Below are positions 18,641-27,852 of a stretch of DNA of 64,000 bases, one piece after another. The stretch is from positions 1-64,000 of the forward strand of contig NZ_SMCO01000008.1 in the NCBI RefSeq assembly GCF_004346685.1. Direction: 5' to 3'. The notes beneath the pieces were generated by a model. The model saw only the letters and a program-made list of their open reading frames with translations, did no database searches and was not told the origin of the DNA. A program made the translations under genes and the position numbers. The stretch comes from Sulfurirhabdus autotrophica. Lineage in GTDB: Bacteria; Pseudomonadota; Gammaproteobacteria; Burkholderiales; SMCO01. Positions within the stretch are counted from its first letter, which is position 1; each line of letters opens with the position of its first letter.

Positions 18641-21616
18641 TTAGTAATATTGCCGGATATAGCTATACGCCTTCTCGAACAATTCCTCGTCCGCGTGTAA
18701 CTTGTATTTGAATAGTGCTTTACGCAGCGCTTTCTTGATTTCCCGCTCGCCGGCCAAGGTATCCTGCCAGCCGGGAAAGCGAACCAAGCGAACAATCTCA
18801 TCGATGTCCGTCACCACACGCTCGACCATGATCGGCGTCTCGGCGGTTTTCACCTCGTTAAAGAGCTCGGTCAGCGCGGCCTTACCACGGTCCTCGTCCT
18901 CCTCAGGCGGAATTTCCTTCTCGGCCTGCAACACCTCCTTGGCGATCTGAAGCAAGGCTTTCAGAAATTCAACACTGTTGACCTGCCCTGACTCAAACCT
19001 ATCCCGCAGAGCATCCAGCCGTTCCGATAGCGCCTTGAATTTTGGATTGCCGAGATGCTTGCGCAGCCGGCGTGCTACCTTGATTTCTATTTCCTTGGCC
19101 TTGCTCGGATCGGGATTGGAGAGCACCGCCTCCAGCAGATCAGCATCCAGCACCAGGGTATCAAGATCGTCGCGCACGGCATCGACATGCACGTTCTGGT
19201 GGATCAGCTCGATGGTCTTGGCCCCGAGGGAATGCCAGATCAACTTGCCGTGGCCACTGGAAGGCTGCACCGACTGGTACACCTGCGACAGCCACTTGTA
19301 GTCCTTCTCGTACTGGCCGAGGATAGTGTCAGGCGAAATCGCCTCCCAAAGCTTACCGAGCACGCTGTATTCACCAGCGAAATTATCGCGCACCGTGTTG
19401 TTAGGCAGGCATTGCTGGGCGGAGATCAGGCCCTCGTAACCTTCAACCGTGCGATCCACGCCGGTAAAGAAAGCCAGGCATTTCTGCATCGCCTCAGGCA
19501 ACCGGTCCATGAGTTCCTGGATGTTGCTGACGACGGAGAGTATGGATTTATCGTCAAACTCCAGTGCCTTGGCCACGTCGTCGAAGATGCCGAGGTAGTC
19601 CACGATCAGTCCATGGGTCTTCTGTTCGGAGTAGGTGCGGTTCACACGGCAGATGGCCTGCAACAGCGTGTGATCGCGCAGTGGCTTGTCGAGATACATG
19701 GCCTGCAAGATCGGTGCGTCGAAGCCAGTGAGCAGCTTGGAGGTAACGATCAGTAGTTTCAACGGGTCGTTGGGGTCGCGGAAGCGGTCGAGCAGCCGTT
19801 CGTCTTCATCCCGACTACGTGAGAATGCCTTATATTGGGGCTCGTTCGCATTCACCGTCATCACGATATCGGATGCCTCGGGCGGCAGCAGCTTGTCGAG
19901 TTCGGTCTTGTAGAGCAGGCATGATTCCCGATCGAAGGTGACGATTTGCCCCTTGAATCCATTCGGCTCCACCTTGCTCTGGAAGTGCCGGACGATGTCC
20001 TCACACACGTACCGGATTCGCTCCGGCGTCTTGACCAGCACAGCCATCTTGGCAGCGGTCTTGCCGAGGTTGTCCTTGTCCAAGTCGGAGAGGCCGCCAG
20101 TCATCTCCTTGAAAGCCGCATCAATGGCGGCCTTGTCGATATGCAAATCCACCAGGCGCGGCTCGAAGTGCAGCTTCAATGTCGCCCCATCGCGGATGGA
20201 CTCCTCAAAGCCGTAGCGGCTCATGTAGCCCTTGGTATCCTCATCGGCACCAAAGGCGTAGAAGGTATTCTTGTCGAAACGATTGATCGGCGTACCGGTC
20301 AGGCCGAAGAGGAAGGCATTCGGCAGGGCATCGCGCATCTTGCGGCCAAGGTCGCCTTCCTGGGTGCGGTGCGCCTCGTCCACCAGGGCAATGATATTGC
20401 TGCGCTCGTTTAACGCGCCATCGGCCTCGCCGAACTTGAAGATCGTCGTGATGATGATTTTCCGCACGTCCTGCGCCAGCAATTGTTGCAGCTTGTCGCG
20501 AGTCTCGGCCTTTTCCAGATTGGGGATGTCGGCCCCCGTGAAGGTGCCGGTGATCTGGGTGTCGAGGTCGATGCGATCCACCACGATCAGCACGGTCGGG
20601 TTTTTCAGGTGGGGATGCAGGCGCAGCTTCTGCGCCGCGAACACCATCAGCAGCGATTTACCCGAACCCTGGAAGTGCCAGATCAAGCCTTTCTTGGGAT
20701 AACCTGCCAGCACACGCTCGACGATCTTGTTCGCTGCTTCGTATTGCTGATAACGACAAATGATCTTGATGCGGCGCTGCTTCTTGTCCGTGGCGAACAG
20801 AGTGAAACTGGAGAGGATGTCCAGCACCACATGGGGCCGCAACATGCTTTCCGCTGCGAGCTTCAGACCATGCAAAGGGTGCCGCTGCGGGTCACCACCA
20901 TCCGCATCCAGATTCCACGGACCCCAGTCCTTGACTGGCAGGCCGAGCGAACCGTAGTGATATTCCTTACCCTCGGTGGCCACCGAAAATACGTTGCAGA
21001 CGAACAATTCCGGCACGAACTTCTCGTAGTCGTCATGTACCTGTACCGCGCCATCCACCCAGCTCACAGCCGAGCGTGTCGGCGTCTTGGCTTCGATCAG
21101 CACCAGCGGTAGGCCGTTGACCAGCAATACCAGATCGGCCCGGCGCTCGGCGCTGCCGGCGCGGTAGACGAACTGCTGGGTGACGACATACTGGTTCTGG
21201 TCGAGGTTGTCGTAGTCAATCAGACGTATTGGCACATGCTCGTTGTTCTGGCCGAAGGGCATGGAACGCTCACCGCGCAGCCAAGCAGTCATTTCCTCGT
21301 TGGCGCGAATCAGGCCGTCTGAGCGCACCGACAGGATGATGGCGCGCAGCTTGTACAGCACTTCATCAGCGTGGTCTGGGTGGGCGGCAATCTCAGGGTT
21401 GAGGCGGATCAGCGCCTCACGCACCCATTGCTCGACTAGCACATCCTGTGGCTGGCGCGGAATGTCGGCGCTGGCGAGACGGCGCCAACCGAGACCCTTG
21501 TGGCTGCGACCATAGGTGACCTGGGGTTCCTGAGCGAGATTGGCGGGAACGGACTTCGCCGGCCCGGAGAGCAGGTCATAGAGGTATGCTTCTACGGTAT
21601 TTGACTCATTAAACAT
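18641..21616 (-). CDS. hsdR: Type I restriction enzyme, HsdR endonuclease/translocase subunit
   Basis: A 991-residue motor and nuclease subunit. The nuclease catalytic segment ADLVLLVNGLPLVLIEAKTP shows the D...E-x-K core (about Asp161, Glu175, Lys177). SF2 helicase motif I is FQGSGKS (315-321), motif II DEAH (413-416), and the motifs SKLLTGFDAP and QAICRVNRTY are intact. It pumps DNA past the methylase complex and cuts at a distance. I use the ATG at 21616, which overlaps the end of hsdS by 8 bp and follows a G-rich site; a TTG-started extension to 21628 is less likely. High-GC codon use differs from the tRNA-side genes. Confidence 0.94.
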   Translation of the reverse strand: MFNESNTVEAYLYDLLSGPAKSVPANLAQEPQVTYGRSHKGLGWRRLASADIPRQPQDVLVEQWVREALIRLNPEIAAHPDHADEVLYKLRAIILSVRSDGLIRANEEMTAWLRGERSMPFGQNNEHVPIRLIDYDNLDQNQYVVTQQFVYRAGSAERRADLVLLVNGLPLVLIEAKTPTRSAVSWVDGAVQVHDDYEKFVPELFVCNVFSVATEGKEYHYGSLGLPVKDWGPWNLDADGGDPQRHPLHGLKLAAESMLRPHVVLDILSSFTLFATDKKQRRIKIICRYQQYEAANKIVERVLAGYPKKGLIWHFQGSGKSLLMVFAAQKLRLHPHLKNPTVLIVVDRIDLDTQITGTFTGADIPNLEKAETRDKLQQLLAQDVRKIIITTIFKFGEADGALNERSNIIALVDEAHRTQEGDLGRKMRDALPNAFLFGLTGTPINRFDKNTFYAFGADEDTKGYMSRYGFEESIRDGATLKLHFEPRLVDLHIDKAAIDAAFKEMTGGLSDLDKDNLGKTAAKMAVLVKTPERIRYVCEDIVRHFQSKVEPNGFKGQIVTFDRESCLLYKTELDKLLPPEASDIVMTVNANEPQYKAFSRSRDEDERLLDRFRDPNDPLKLLIVTSKLLTGFDAPILQAMYLDKPLRDHTLLQAICRVNRTYSEQKTHGLIVDYLGIFDDVAKALEFDDKSILSVVSNIQELMDRLPEAMQKCLAFFTGVDRTVEGYEGLISAQQCLPNNTVRDNFAGEYSVLGKLWEAISPDTILGQYEKDYKWLSQVYQSVQPSSGHGKLIWHSLGAKTIELIHQNVHVDAVRDDLDTLVLDADLLEAVLSNPDPSKAKEIEIKVARRLRKHLGNPKFKALSERLDALRDRFESGQVNSVEFLKALLQIAKEVLQAEKEIPPEEDEDRGKAALTELFNEVKTAETPIMVERVVTDIDEIVRLVRFPGWQDTLAGEREIKKALRKALFKYKLHADEELFEKAYSYIRQYY

Positions 21617-22850
21617 TCCCACCCCCAATGAATGCTTCGGCAGTCAATTTTCTTCGGAAAGCAATTAGCCCCCTATTCCGTTGCGCCGCAAGCGTTAGCG
21701 TATTGGAAATGCCTGCGCACTCTTCTACGATTGCAGCCTGCTCCGCTAGTGAAGGAATCGGCAAGCCTATCGAGTAAAAGTTATCAAGTGAAACTCGTGT
21801 ACGAGTGCCTCCCTTCATAAATTTCGAGATTGCTCGTGCGGTACGACCATTGTTGAATACAAGAGTCATATATTCCGCGAGTGCCACATCTGGATCGATT
21901 GATGCCTTAATCACGTCCGGTGTAACCATTGCAGTTGGTGACCTAGGCGGATAAATACAGGTCATGCCCGGTGGCTCCCCCATTTTTGCTATCAGTAGAT
22001 CACCAGGCTTTACTGTGTATGGCACGTGAAGACGCTCATAAACTGCTTGATCCATAAATGTGGTGCTTTCGCCCCAAGCGAATCCTGACTTTGTGATGTG
22101 GCGTAGCTGGATGATCGGAATACCCGAGTCTCGGAAATCCCTGGCTTTAAAAATCGTTCCGAATGGTCCGGCAGTCAGAGCATTTGGTTGAGATAGAACG
22201 ATTCCAGGAAGACGAAGAAGCCTCCACTGTTTCGGAAATCTGAAAAATTCTGTCTGAACGCATTGATCATCAGGTAAATTGGATTGCCAATACAAGGCAT
22301 CCAACCTTGCAGCCATTAGCTGGTTTGTCGGTTGAAGAAGACTCGACAGAGAGTCTGAACAGTCTCGGACGGCCACCAGCAGGTCTCTGAGCGGGAATTG
22401 CTCCACCATCGGTGGCAGGAAAAACTCAAATTCAGCTAGGCTTTTCCAGTTTGTACGCGGGCTCAGACTTCCTGCCGAGGTGCCTACCGCATGGTCGAAG
22501 AAGGCTTCGGTCTGGCAGATAAAGGGCAGCAACTCGGGCAGCAGGACGTTCGCATCCAGAGTTTCCAACACGTAGATATCGCCAGAGCACACGCCGGTAA
22601 AATCGGCTACCGCCACCTTGCGCTGGTAAGCGCGGCGTTTGCCGAACAAAACCTGTCCCGGTTTGAACACGCTGGTGAAGGTGACACCGTCCGCTACGCT
22701 ACCCCAACTACGAATTCGCAGATCACCCGGCTCCAGATGCTCCAGCCCGACAAAACGCTCAACGCCTTCGGCCAGCGGATCTTGACAGCGTGCCTTGGAG
22801 AGGCGCACCACTTCTCCGAATTTGACCTTACGCCAATTAGCCTTAGACAT
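21609..22850 (-). CDS. hsdS: Type I restriction enzyme, HsdS specificity subunit
   Basis: A 413-residue DNA-recognition subunit with two target-recognition domains. The first opens with WRKVKFGEVVRLSKARCQDP and QVLFGKRRAYQRKVAVADFTG; the second region contains GIPIIQLRHITKSGFAWGES and KPGDLLIAKMGEPPG, each followed by the coiled-coil spacer LRDLLVAVRDC / LAEQAAIVEECAGI. It starts one base after the stop of the HigA-ImmA gene, so translation is coupled. The half-sites recognised cannot be read from sequence. Confidence 0.9.
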   Translation of the reverse strand: MSKANWRKVKFGEVVRLSKARCQDPLAEGVERFVGLEHLEPGDLRIRSWGSVADGVTFTSVFKPGQVLFGKRRAYQRKVAVADFTGVCSGDIYVLETLDANVLLPELLPFICQTEAFFDHAVGTSAGSLSPRTNWKSLAEFEFFLPPMVEQFPLRDLLVAVRDCSDSLSSLLQPTNQLMAARLDALYWQSNLPDDQCVQTEFFRFPKQWRLLRLPGIVLSQPNALTAGPFGTIFKARDFRDSGIPIIQLRHITKSGFAWGESTTFMDQAVYERLHVPYTVKPGDLLIAKMGEPPGMTCIYPPRSPTAMVTPDVIKASIDPDVALAEYMTLVFNNGRTARAISKFMKGGTRTRVSLDNFYSIGLPIPSLAEQAAIVEECAGISNTLTLAAQRNRGLIAFRRKLTAEAFIGGGNV

Positions 22851-22851
22851 G

Positions 22852-23961
22852 CTACTCGGCTGCTATGAAACGGAAACTCACACGCAAATCATTCATCCAA
22901 GATGGGTCAATCAGGCCATCGTGTTGGAGACGGCCGACCACGATACCAGGATGAATGCCAATTTTTTCGGCAAAATCACATACGGCTGCCTTAGTGCGTA
23001 GCCCCGTCAATTGAGGTGCAAAGCGATCAGGGATCAAAAAACTTCCAGCCCAGTCATTGGCTTCACGTTCTTCCACAGAATCCGCTCCCGATTTAGTCGG
23101 GTCATCCAGATAAACCGATTTTTTCTCTTTTGCATGCAGCAGCACGTGAGCTGCTTCATGAAACAGAGTAAACCAGAACTTGTCGTTGGTTTTGCCATAC
23201 AGGGAGAGTTGAATAAGTGGGCGATGGAGGTTAAGCCAACGCGCAACACCACTGACATGCGCTTTTGGGATGCCCGGAACCAGTACGAAAGCCACTCCTG
23301 CCTGGCGGAACAAGGTGCGCAAATGGGGCTGGAATTCTGCTGGATCAAGGTTGGTCAGTTTACGTATCTCGGTGAGGGCCGCCTCAAAGCGAGCTCGGTC
23401 ATATTTCGGACCATCTTGCTTTTCAGCTTCCTGCTCGCCCATACGCAACCAGGCAGAGATAGCGCCGACATCGCTTTGCTCCTCCCTGCTACGGCGAAAT
23501 GCGGCCTGCATTTCGCCATAATGGCCCTGCCACTCTTCAGGTGAGGCAACACCAAAGAAGCGCAGGCACGATTCCACCAGGCCAGGTTTAGATTTCGCGT
23601 CTACCCGGCGTTTCTCGATGGCACCAGCACTCATCAATTCTTTGATTGGCAGCTGGTCGAGCCAGTCTATCCAACCGGCAAATTTCTCTGCTGCTTCGAG
23701 ACGAGCACAACGCTCACGGTACTTCGCTTCACGTGCCAGCCAGAAGCCAACGGTGCTACCCACCACACGTTCCAATCGAATAGCGGCATCTTCTGTGAGC
23801 GGAACCTTGCCCTTGATGAGCTGGTTAACGTGCTTAGTGGTATAGCCTAATCGTTGCGCCAATTCGGCCTGGGTCCAGTCACGTTCTTCGATGATGTCGA
23901 GAACGGTGTCCCCTGGTGGAGAAACCCAGTCTGGTGCGAATGGGGCTGCCAAATCATTCAT
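22852..23961 (-). CDS. HigA-type antitoxin fused to an ImmA/IrrE zinc peptidase domain
   Basis: A 369-residue protein. Residues 17-75 are an Xre helix-turn-helix (WTQAELAQRLGYTTKHVNQLI), as in HigA antitoxins. The C-terminal half is an ImmA/IrrE metallopeptidase domain with HEAAH at 268-272 and the downstream EREANDWAGSFLIP glutamate segment. I use the ATG at 23961, preceded by GGAG, rather than the long frame to 24093. It overlaps the toxin gene upstream by 8 bp, so the pair is one module. It sits between hsdM and hsdS, so it is embedded in the restriction operon. Peptidase activity in antitoxin control is inferred from ImmA homologues. Confidence 0.8.
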   Translation of the reverse strand: MNDLAAPFAPDWVSPPGDTVLDIIEERDWTQAELAQRLGYTTKHVNQLIKGKVPLTEDAAIRLERVVGSTVGFWLAREAKYRERCARLEAAEKFAGWIDWLDQLPIKELMSAGAIEKRRVDAKSKPGLVESCLRFFGVASPEEWQGHYGEMQAAFRRSREEQSDVGAISAWLRMGEQEAEKQDGPKYDRARFEAALTEIRKLTNLDPAEFQPHLRTLFRQAGVAFVLVPGIPKAHVSGVARWLNLHRPLIQLSLYGKTNDKFWFTLFHEAAHVLLHAKEKKSVYLDDPTKSGADSVEEREANDWAGSFLIPDRFAPQLTGLRTKAAVCDFAEKIGIHPGIVVGRLQHDGLIDPSWMNDLRVSFRFIAAE

Positions 23962-24283
23962 GGTAGTCTCCAATAAATTCGATGCAGATGATTGTGACCT
24001 GTGACCAGTCAATGGACAGATCATCGCGAACGGGGCAAGGATCTTGATCGGAAGCAAATACGAGCCGCCAACCTCCTGCCAAATCGAGAGCAATCTGGCC
24101 CGAACGATCCCCCTTGAGTAGATGGGGATTGCCCGCAGTTAAATCAGTTACCCGGCCTGCTGCATCTAAGTCATCAAGCCGTGTTCTTAATTTACGTGCG
24201 CAAGCGGCACCGAGTTTTTTCTCAGCAACAGCCTGCTTTTCACATAACTCTCGAATCTTTTTGTCCTTGAAGTGTATCTCCAA
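23954..24283 (-). CDS. HigB/RelE-superfamily toxin
   Basis: A 109-residue protein with the HigB-like layout: charged N-terminal helices (DKKIRELCEKQAVAEKKLGAACARKLRTRL), then the beta-strand core GNPHLLKGDRSGQIALDLAGGWRLVFA and a C-terminal strand VTIICIEFIGDYHE. Family members are ribosome-dependent mRNA endonucleases. The gene starts 24 bp from the palindrome at 24308-24324 and overlaps its partner. It is the first gene of the second half of the restriction operon and could be transcribed from its own promoter. Confidence 0.75.
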   Translation of the reverse strand: MEIHFKDKKIRELCEKQAVAEKKLGAACARKLRTRLDDLDAAGRVTDLTAGNPHLLKGDRSGQIALDLAGGWRLVFASDQDPCPVRDDLSIDWSQVTIICIEFIGDYHE

Positions 24284-24307
24284 GAGAACCTCGCCATTCT
24301 ATATAAC

Positions 24308-24324
24308 TTTACCTAATAGGTAAA
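24308..24324. promoter_or_regulatory. Palindromic operator before the HigB-like toxin
   Basis: TTTACC TAATA GGTAAA is a perfect 6-bp-arm palindrome in the 67-bp gap between hsdM and the toxin start at 24283. On the minus strand it lies where a promoter core would be. Position and symmetry suit autoregulation by the Xre-type antitoxin. Confidence 0.6.
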
Positions 24325-24350
24325 TAATTTAATTTCACCTGCCTCAATTT

Positions 24351-25865
24351 CTATTGAGGCAGGTCGGTAACTAATCCATCCAGTGTTTCTACCAGGTTAT
24401 CCATCTGTAGCCAAAAATCACGCCCTGATGTTTGCCATTGCTCCCATGCTGCTTCTAGTGTTTCTGGCTGTTGAGATTGACCATTAACGCTAATGACTGA
24501 AGCTTGGCGTTTGACGTAGAGCGGGATCGACAGGTTGTCTTTGTTAGCAGAGATTTGGTCGATGGTTGCTACTTTTGCAAACCCTGACTCATCTTGGAAA
24601 GCTTGATAGGCATTAAGAACACGCTGCTGGTGCTCCGGCTTGAGGAAGCTCTGCGCCCGTTCCCGCGTGACCTCACTCAACGCGTCGATGAACAGCACCT
24701 TGCCCTTGCGAGCAGCTAGTTTGCGGCGGTTGCAGACAACGATGCAGGATTCCATCGGCGAGTTATAGAACAAGTTCGGCCCGAGGCCAATCACCGCTTC
24801 GACCCAATCCAGCTCGACCATCTTGGCGCGCATGGATTGTTCCTCGTTACGGAACAGCACGCCATGGGGCCAGAGAACGGCGCAGCGGCCTTTGTCACTA
24901 AGACTGGCCAGGATATGCTGCTGGAAGGCGTAGTCGGCTCGGCCCTGAGGTGGGGTGCCAAGGAAGTTGCGGCCCCATTTATCCTTCTCCCACGCTGTGC
25001 GATCCCATTGTTTAATGGAATACGGCGGATTGGCCAGGATCACGTCGAACTTGCGCAGGCGGTCGCCCTCAATGTGCTTGGGGTCGGCCAGGGTGTCACC
25101 CCGGATGATCTGAAAATCCTCAACGCCATGCAAAAAAAGGTTCATCCGCGCAATGCCGGAGGTGATGAGGTTGCGTTCCTGCCCATAGAGCTTGAGTGTG
25201 CGGTACTCGCCACCGCTGCGCTTGACCTCGGCCAACGCCGAAATCAGCATTCCGCCCGTACCGCAGGTAGGATCGTAGATCGACTCGCCAGCCTGAGGCG
25301 CGAGCAGTTGCGTCATCAGGTGCACGACGGTGCGGTTGGTGTAGAACTCTGCGGCAGTATGGCCTGAGTCGTCGGCGAACTTCTTGATCAGGAATTCGTA
25401 GGCATTGCCGAGTTCGTCCTCGGGCACGTTGGCGACCGAGAGCGTCTGGGTCGAGAAGTGCTCAATCAGGTTCTTGAGGGTTTCGTCGGGCAGGCGCTCG
25501 CGGTTGGTCCACGGCGCATCGCCGAAGATGCCGGCGAGCAGGTCGGGATTCGCAGCCTCCAATTGACGCAGGGCAGTCTGAATGGCCATGCCGACATTTT
25601 TCGGTGACTGGCGTACATCCTTCCAGTGCGCACCATCGGGGATCTGGAAGCGGTGGTTCTCTGCAAACTCAGCGTAGGAGAGATCGCTACCAGAATCGGC
25701 CAAAGCGGCTTGGTATTCCTCTTCCCAGATATCCGAGATGCGCTTGAAAAACAGCAGCGGGAAGATGAACTGCTTGTAGTCGCCTGCGTCGATCAGGCCG
25801 CGCAGCAAGACAGCTGCGCCCCAGAGATAACTTTCCAATTCTTGCTGGGTGATCCGGGCGCTCAT
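24351..25865 (-). CDS. hsdM: Type I restriction-modification N6-adenine methylase subunit HsdM (copy 1)
   Basis: A 504-residue methyltransferase subunit. The helical N-terminal HsdM domain (LLFFKRISDIWEEEY) is followed by SAM motif I DPTCGTGG (198-205) and the catalytic NPPY (279-282). It overlaps the other hsdM by 4 bp (ATGA). Length and motifs match the full-size family, and no truncation is seen. With HsdS it should methylate adenines in the host recognition sequence. It is collinear with, but clearly different from, the upstream copy. Confidence 0.93.
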   Translation of the reverse strand: MSARITQQELESYLWGAAVLLRGLIDAGDYKQFIFPLLFFKRISDIWEEEYQAALADSGSDLSYAEFAENHRFQIPDGAHWKDVRQSPKNVGMAIQTALRQLEAANPDLLAGIFGDAPWTNRERLPDETLKNLIEHFSTQTLSVANVPEDELGNAYEFLIKKFADDSGHTAAEFYTNRTVVHLMTQLLAPQAGESIYDPTCGTGGMLISALAEVKRSGGEYRTLKLYGQERNLITSGIARMNLFLHGVEDFQIIRGDTLADPKHIEGDRLRKFDVILANPPYSIKQWDRTAWEKDKWGRNFLGTPPQGRADYAFQQHILASLSDKGRCAVLWPHGVLFRNEEQSMRAKMVELDWVEAVIGLGPNLFYNSPMESCIVVCNRRKLAARKGKVLFIDALSEVTRERAQSFLKPEHQQRVLNAYQAFQDESGFAKVATIDQISANKDNLSIPLYVKRQASVISVNGQSQQPETLEAAWEQWQTSGRDFWLQMDNLVETLDGLVTDLPQ

Positions 25866-27358
25866 TGCAGCCAGCCTCCCTCGGTCATTACTTTGGCGAG
25901 GCGATCCTCGGCTTCGCGGCAGCGGGTGAGTGCATCCTTGAATGAGGCAATGGCTTCCGGCAGTGGCGGAATATCCTCCTGCAAGGGTGGTAGCACGTAG
26001 CGAGAAATGTTGAGCGTCCAGTCCTCGGCCTTGATATCGTCGAGGCTGACGATGCGCACGGCGTCCTGCACGTCCTCGAAGTTTTCGAACCAGCGTTGGA
26101 TTTCCAGCGCATGCTCAGGCTCCAGGTAGTTCTGCGCCCGTCCACGCCGAAACAGGCGGGACGCATCGGCGATCATGACTTTCTTGCGCCGTTGGGCCGG
26201 CTTCTTCTTGCGTAGCACCAGTATGCAAGCGGCAAGGCCAGTGCCGTAGAACAGGTTCGGAGCTAAACCGATGACCGCCTCGACAAGATCCATCTCCAGC
26301 AATTTCTGACGAATCGCACCCTCGGCCCCTTTGCGGAATAACGCGCCCTGCGGCAACACCACGGCCATGCGTCCTTTGACCTCGGCCATCGACTTGACCA
26401 TGTGCTGCACCCAGGCAAAATCACCCGAACTTGAAGGCGGCAGGCCGGCGAAGTTGCGGCCGAATGGGTCATTGATCCACTGTTCCTCGCCCCACTTTTC
26501 CAGTGAGAACGGCGGATTGGCGATGACGCAATCGAAGTTGGCGAGGCGGTCGCCATCGAAGAAGGCCGGGTTTCGGAGAGTGTCGCCACGCACGATCTGA
26601 AAGTCCTCAATGCCGTGTAGGAACAGATTCATACGGGCGATAGACGAAGTGGTGAGGTTTTTCTCCTGACCATAGAGCTTGCCCCACAAGCGCTTCACAT
26701 CACCGTGCATATCCTTCACGTGCAGGACGGCAGCGAGTAGCATGCCGCCAGTGCCGCAAGCCGGGTCGTAGATAGTCTCGCCCTCCCGGGGATCGAGCAT
26801 CTCGATCATCAGCCTAACCACGCTGCGCGGCGTATAGAACTCGCCTGCCTTCTTATTGGTGGCGTCGGCGAATTTCTTGATCAGGTATTCGTAGGCATCG
26901 CCAAGCAAGTCAGAGGTGACATTGTGGTTGCCCAGGGGCAATCTGGAAAAGTGCTCGATAAGATCTTTCAGGAGTGGATCAGACAGACGGTCCTTGTTGG
27001 TCCACTGAGCATCTCCGAATACGCCATAGAGGGTATCAGGATTTGCTTTCTCGATCTCGCGCATGGCCCGTTGCAGTGCGTTGCCCACATTGGTGGCTAC
27101 GGCACGCACATCATTCCAGTGACAGTCATCCGGGATCTGAAAGCGATGTGATTCCGGGAATAACGCAAGTTCGGCATCTCCAGTGTCCGCAACAATCTCA
27201 GCGTATTCATCGTCCCAGACATCGCAGATGCGCTTGAAGAATAGCAGCGGGAAGATGTAAGTCTTGAAGTCAGCCGCGTCCACCGGGCCACGCAGGATAT
27301 TGGCGGACTCCCAGAGATGGGATTCAATCTGGTTGAGCGTGATTTCATTTGCGCTCAA
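25862..27358 (-). CDS. hsdM: Type I restriction-modification N6-adenine methylase subunit HsdM (copy 2)
   Basis: A 498-residue second HsdM in the same operon. Motif I is DPACGTGG (198-205) and the catalytic motif is NPPF (about residue 283), so Phe replaces Tyr. Its N-terminal segment LWESANILRGPVDAADFKTY tracks copy 1 residue by residue with many substitutions, so the two are paralogues rather than a recent duplication. The start is TTG at 27358, overlapping the upstream PIN gene stop (TTGA); an ATG-free N-terminal extension is less likely. The two copies may form a heterodimeric methylase, or one may replace the other. Confidence 0.92.
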   Translation of the reverse strand: MSANEITLNQIESHLWESANILRGPVDAADFKTYIFPLLFFKRICDVWDDEYAEIVADTGDAELALFPESHRFQIPDDCHWNDVRAVATNVGNALQRAMREIEKANPDTLYGVFGDAQWTNKDRLSDPLLKDLIEHFSRLPLGNHNVTSDLLGDAYEYLIKKFADATNKKAGEFYTPRSVVRLMIEMLDPREGETIYDPACGTGGMLLAAVLHVKDMHGDVKRLWGKLYGQEKNLTTSSIARMNLFLHGIEDFQIVRGDTLRNPAFFDGDRLANFDCVIANPPFSLEKWGEEQWINDPFGRNFAGLPPSSSGDFAWVQHMVKSMAEVKGRMAVVLPQGALFRKGAEGAIRQKLLEMDLVEAVIGLAPNLFYGTGLAACILVLRKKKPAQRRKKVMIADASRLFRRGRAQNYLEPEHALEIQRWFENFEDVQDAVRIVSLDDIKAEDWTLNISRYVLPPLQEDIPPLPEAIASFKDALTRCREAEDRLAKVMTEGGWLQ

Positions 27359-27852
27359 GGCTGCAACCCTTCTTCTATTGCATGCAGCCGCTGCTCGGCA
27401 AGGTGCCAAGGCAATCTACGGCCATGCACCTGCATCTGCAGATAGGCATTTCGAGCAACCTGAACTGATATCTTCCCTGTTTTCACCATTTCCTCAACCA
27501 GCCAAAGTGTTCCGTGAACCTGAATATTTTCCTGATCAGCCACCGCTCTCAAGGCACTGTCACCTGTTAATAATGGGCACTTCTCGTGTTCCGCCAACAC
27601 CAGCGCGAATAGGTCCATACGGCCTGGACGCGGGTATTTTTGAGCAAGCTGTTCAACCCGAGTCACCATATTGTCATTCAATGACCTAGACTCCAAACCC
27701 ATTCCCAATAGATACCCATGTTGCTCATCGAGTTCTTCGTAAAACAATACGTCAGGGACAGCAAACTGATAACTGAGACTGAACATTGGAGCAACGAGAC
27801 CACCAATCTCAATATCGATCAGAATATTGGCATCACTGATGAACAGCAGCAT
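27355..27852 (-). CDS. PIN-domain toxin-like protein
   Basis: A 165-residue protein with the PIN RNase layout: the N-terminal strand ISDANILID carries the first acidic residue (Asp7), and Glu39/40, Asp80 in RMDLFALVLAEHE and Asp98 in LLTGDSALR complete the likely metal site. It overlaps the Xre-ImmA gene upstream by 20 bp, matching the Xre-ImmA plus PIN toxin-antitoxin pairing known in other genomes. In the same operon it is followed by both hsdM genes. Confidence 0.75.
   Translation of the reverse strand: MLLFISDANILIDIEIGGLVAPMFSLSYQFAVPDVLFYEELDEQHGYLLGMGLESRSLNDNMVTRVEQLAQKYPRPGRMDLFALVLAEHEKCPLLTGDSALRAVADQENIQVHGTLWLVEEMVKTGKISVQVARNAYLQMQVHGRRLPWHLAEQRLHAIEEGLQP

Noticed and set aside
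19055-19756. Long plus-strand frames opposite hsdR and hsdM (for example 19055-19756, 20483-21112, 24837-25367)
   Set aside because: High-GC coding DNA leaves open antisense frames. None has a ribosome site or a known motif.
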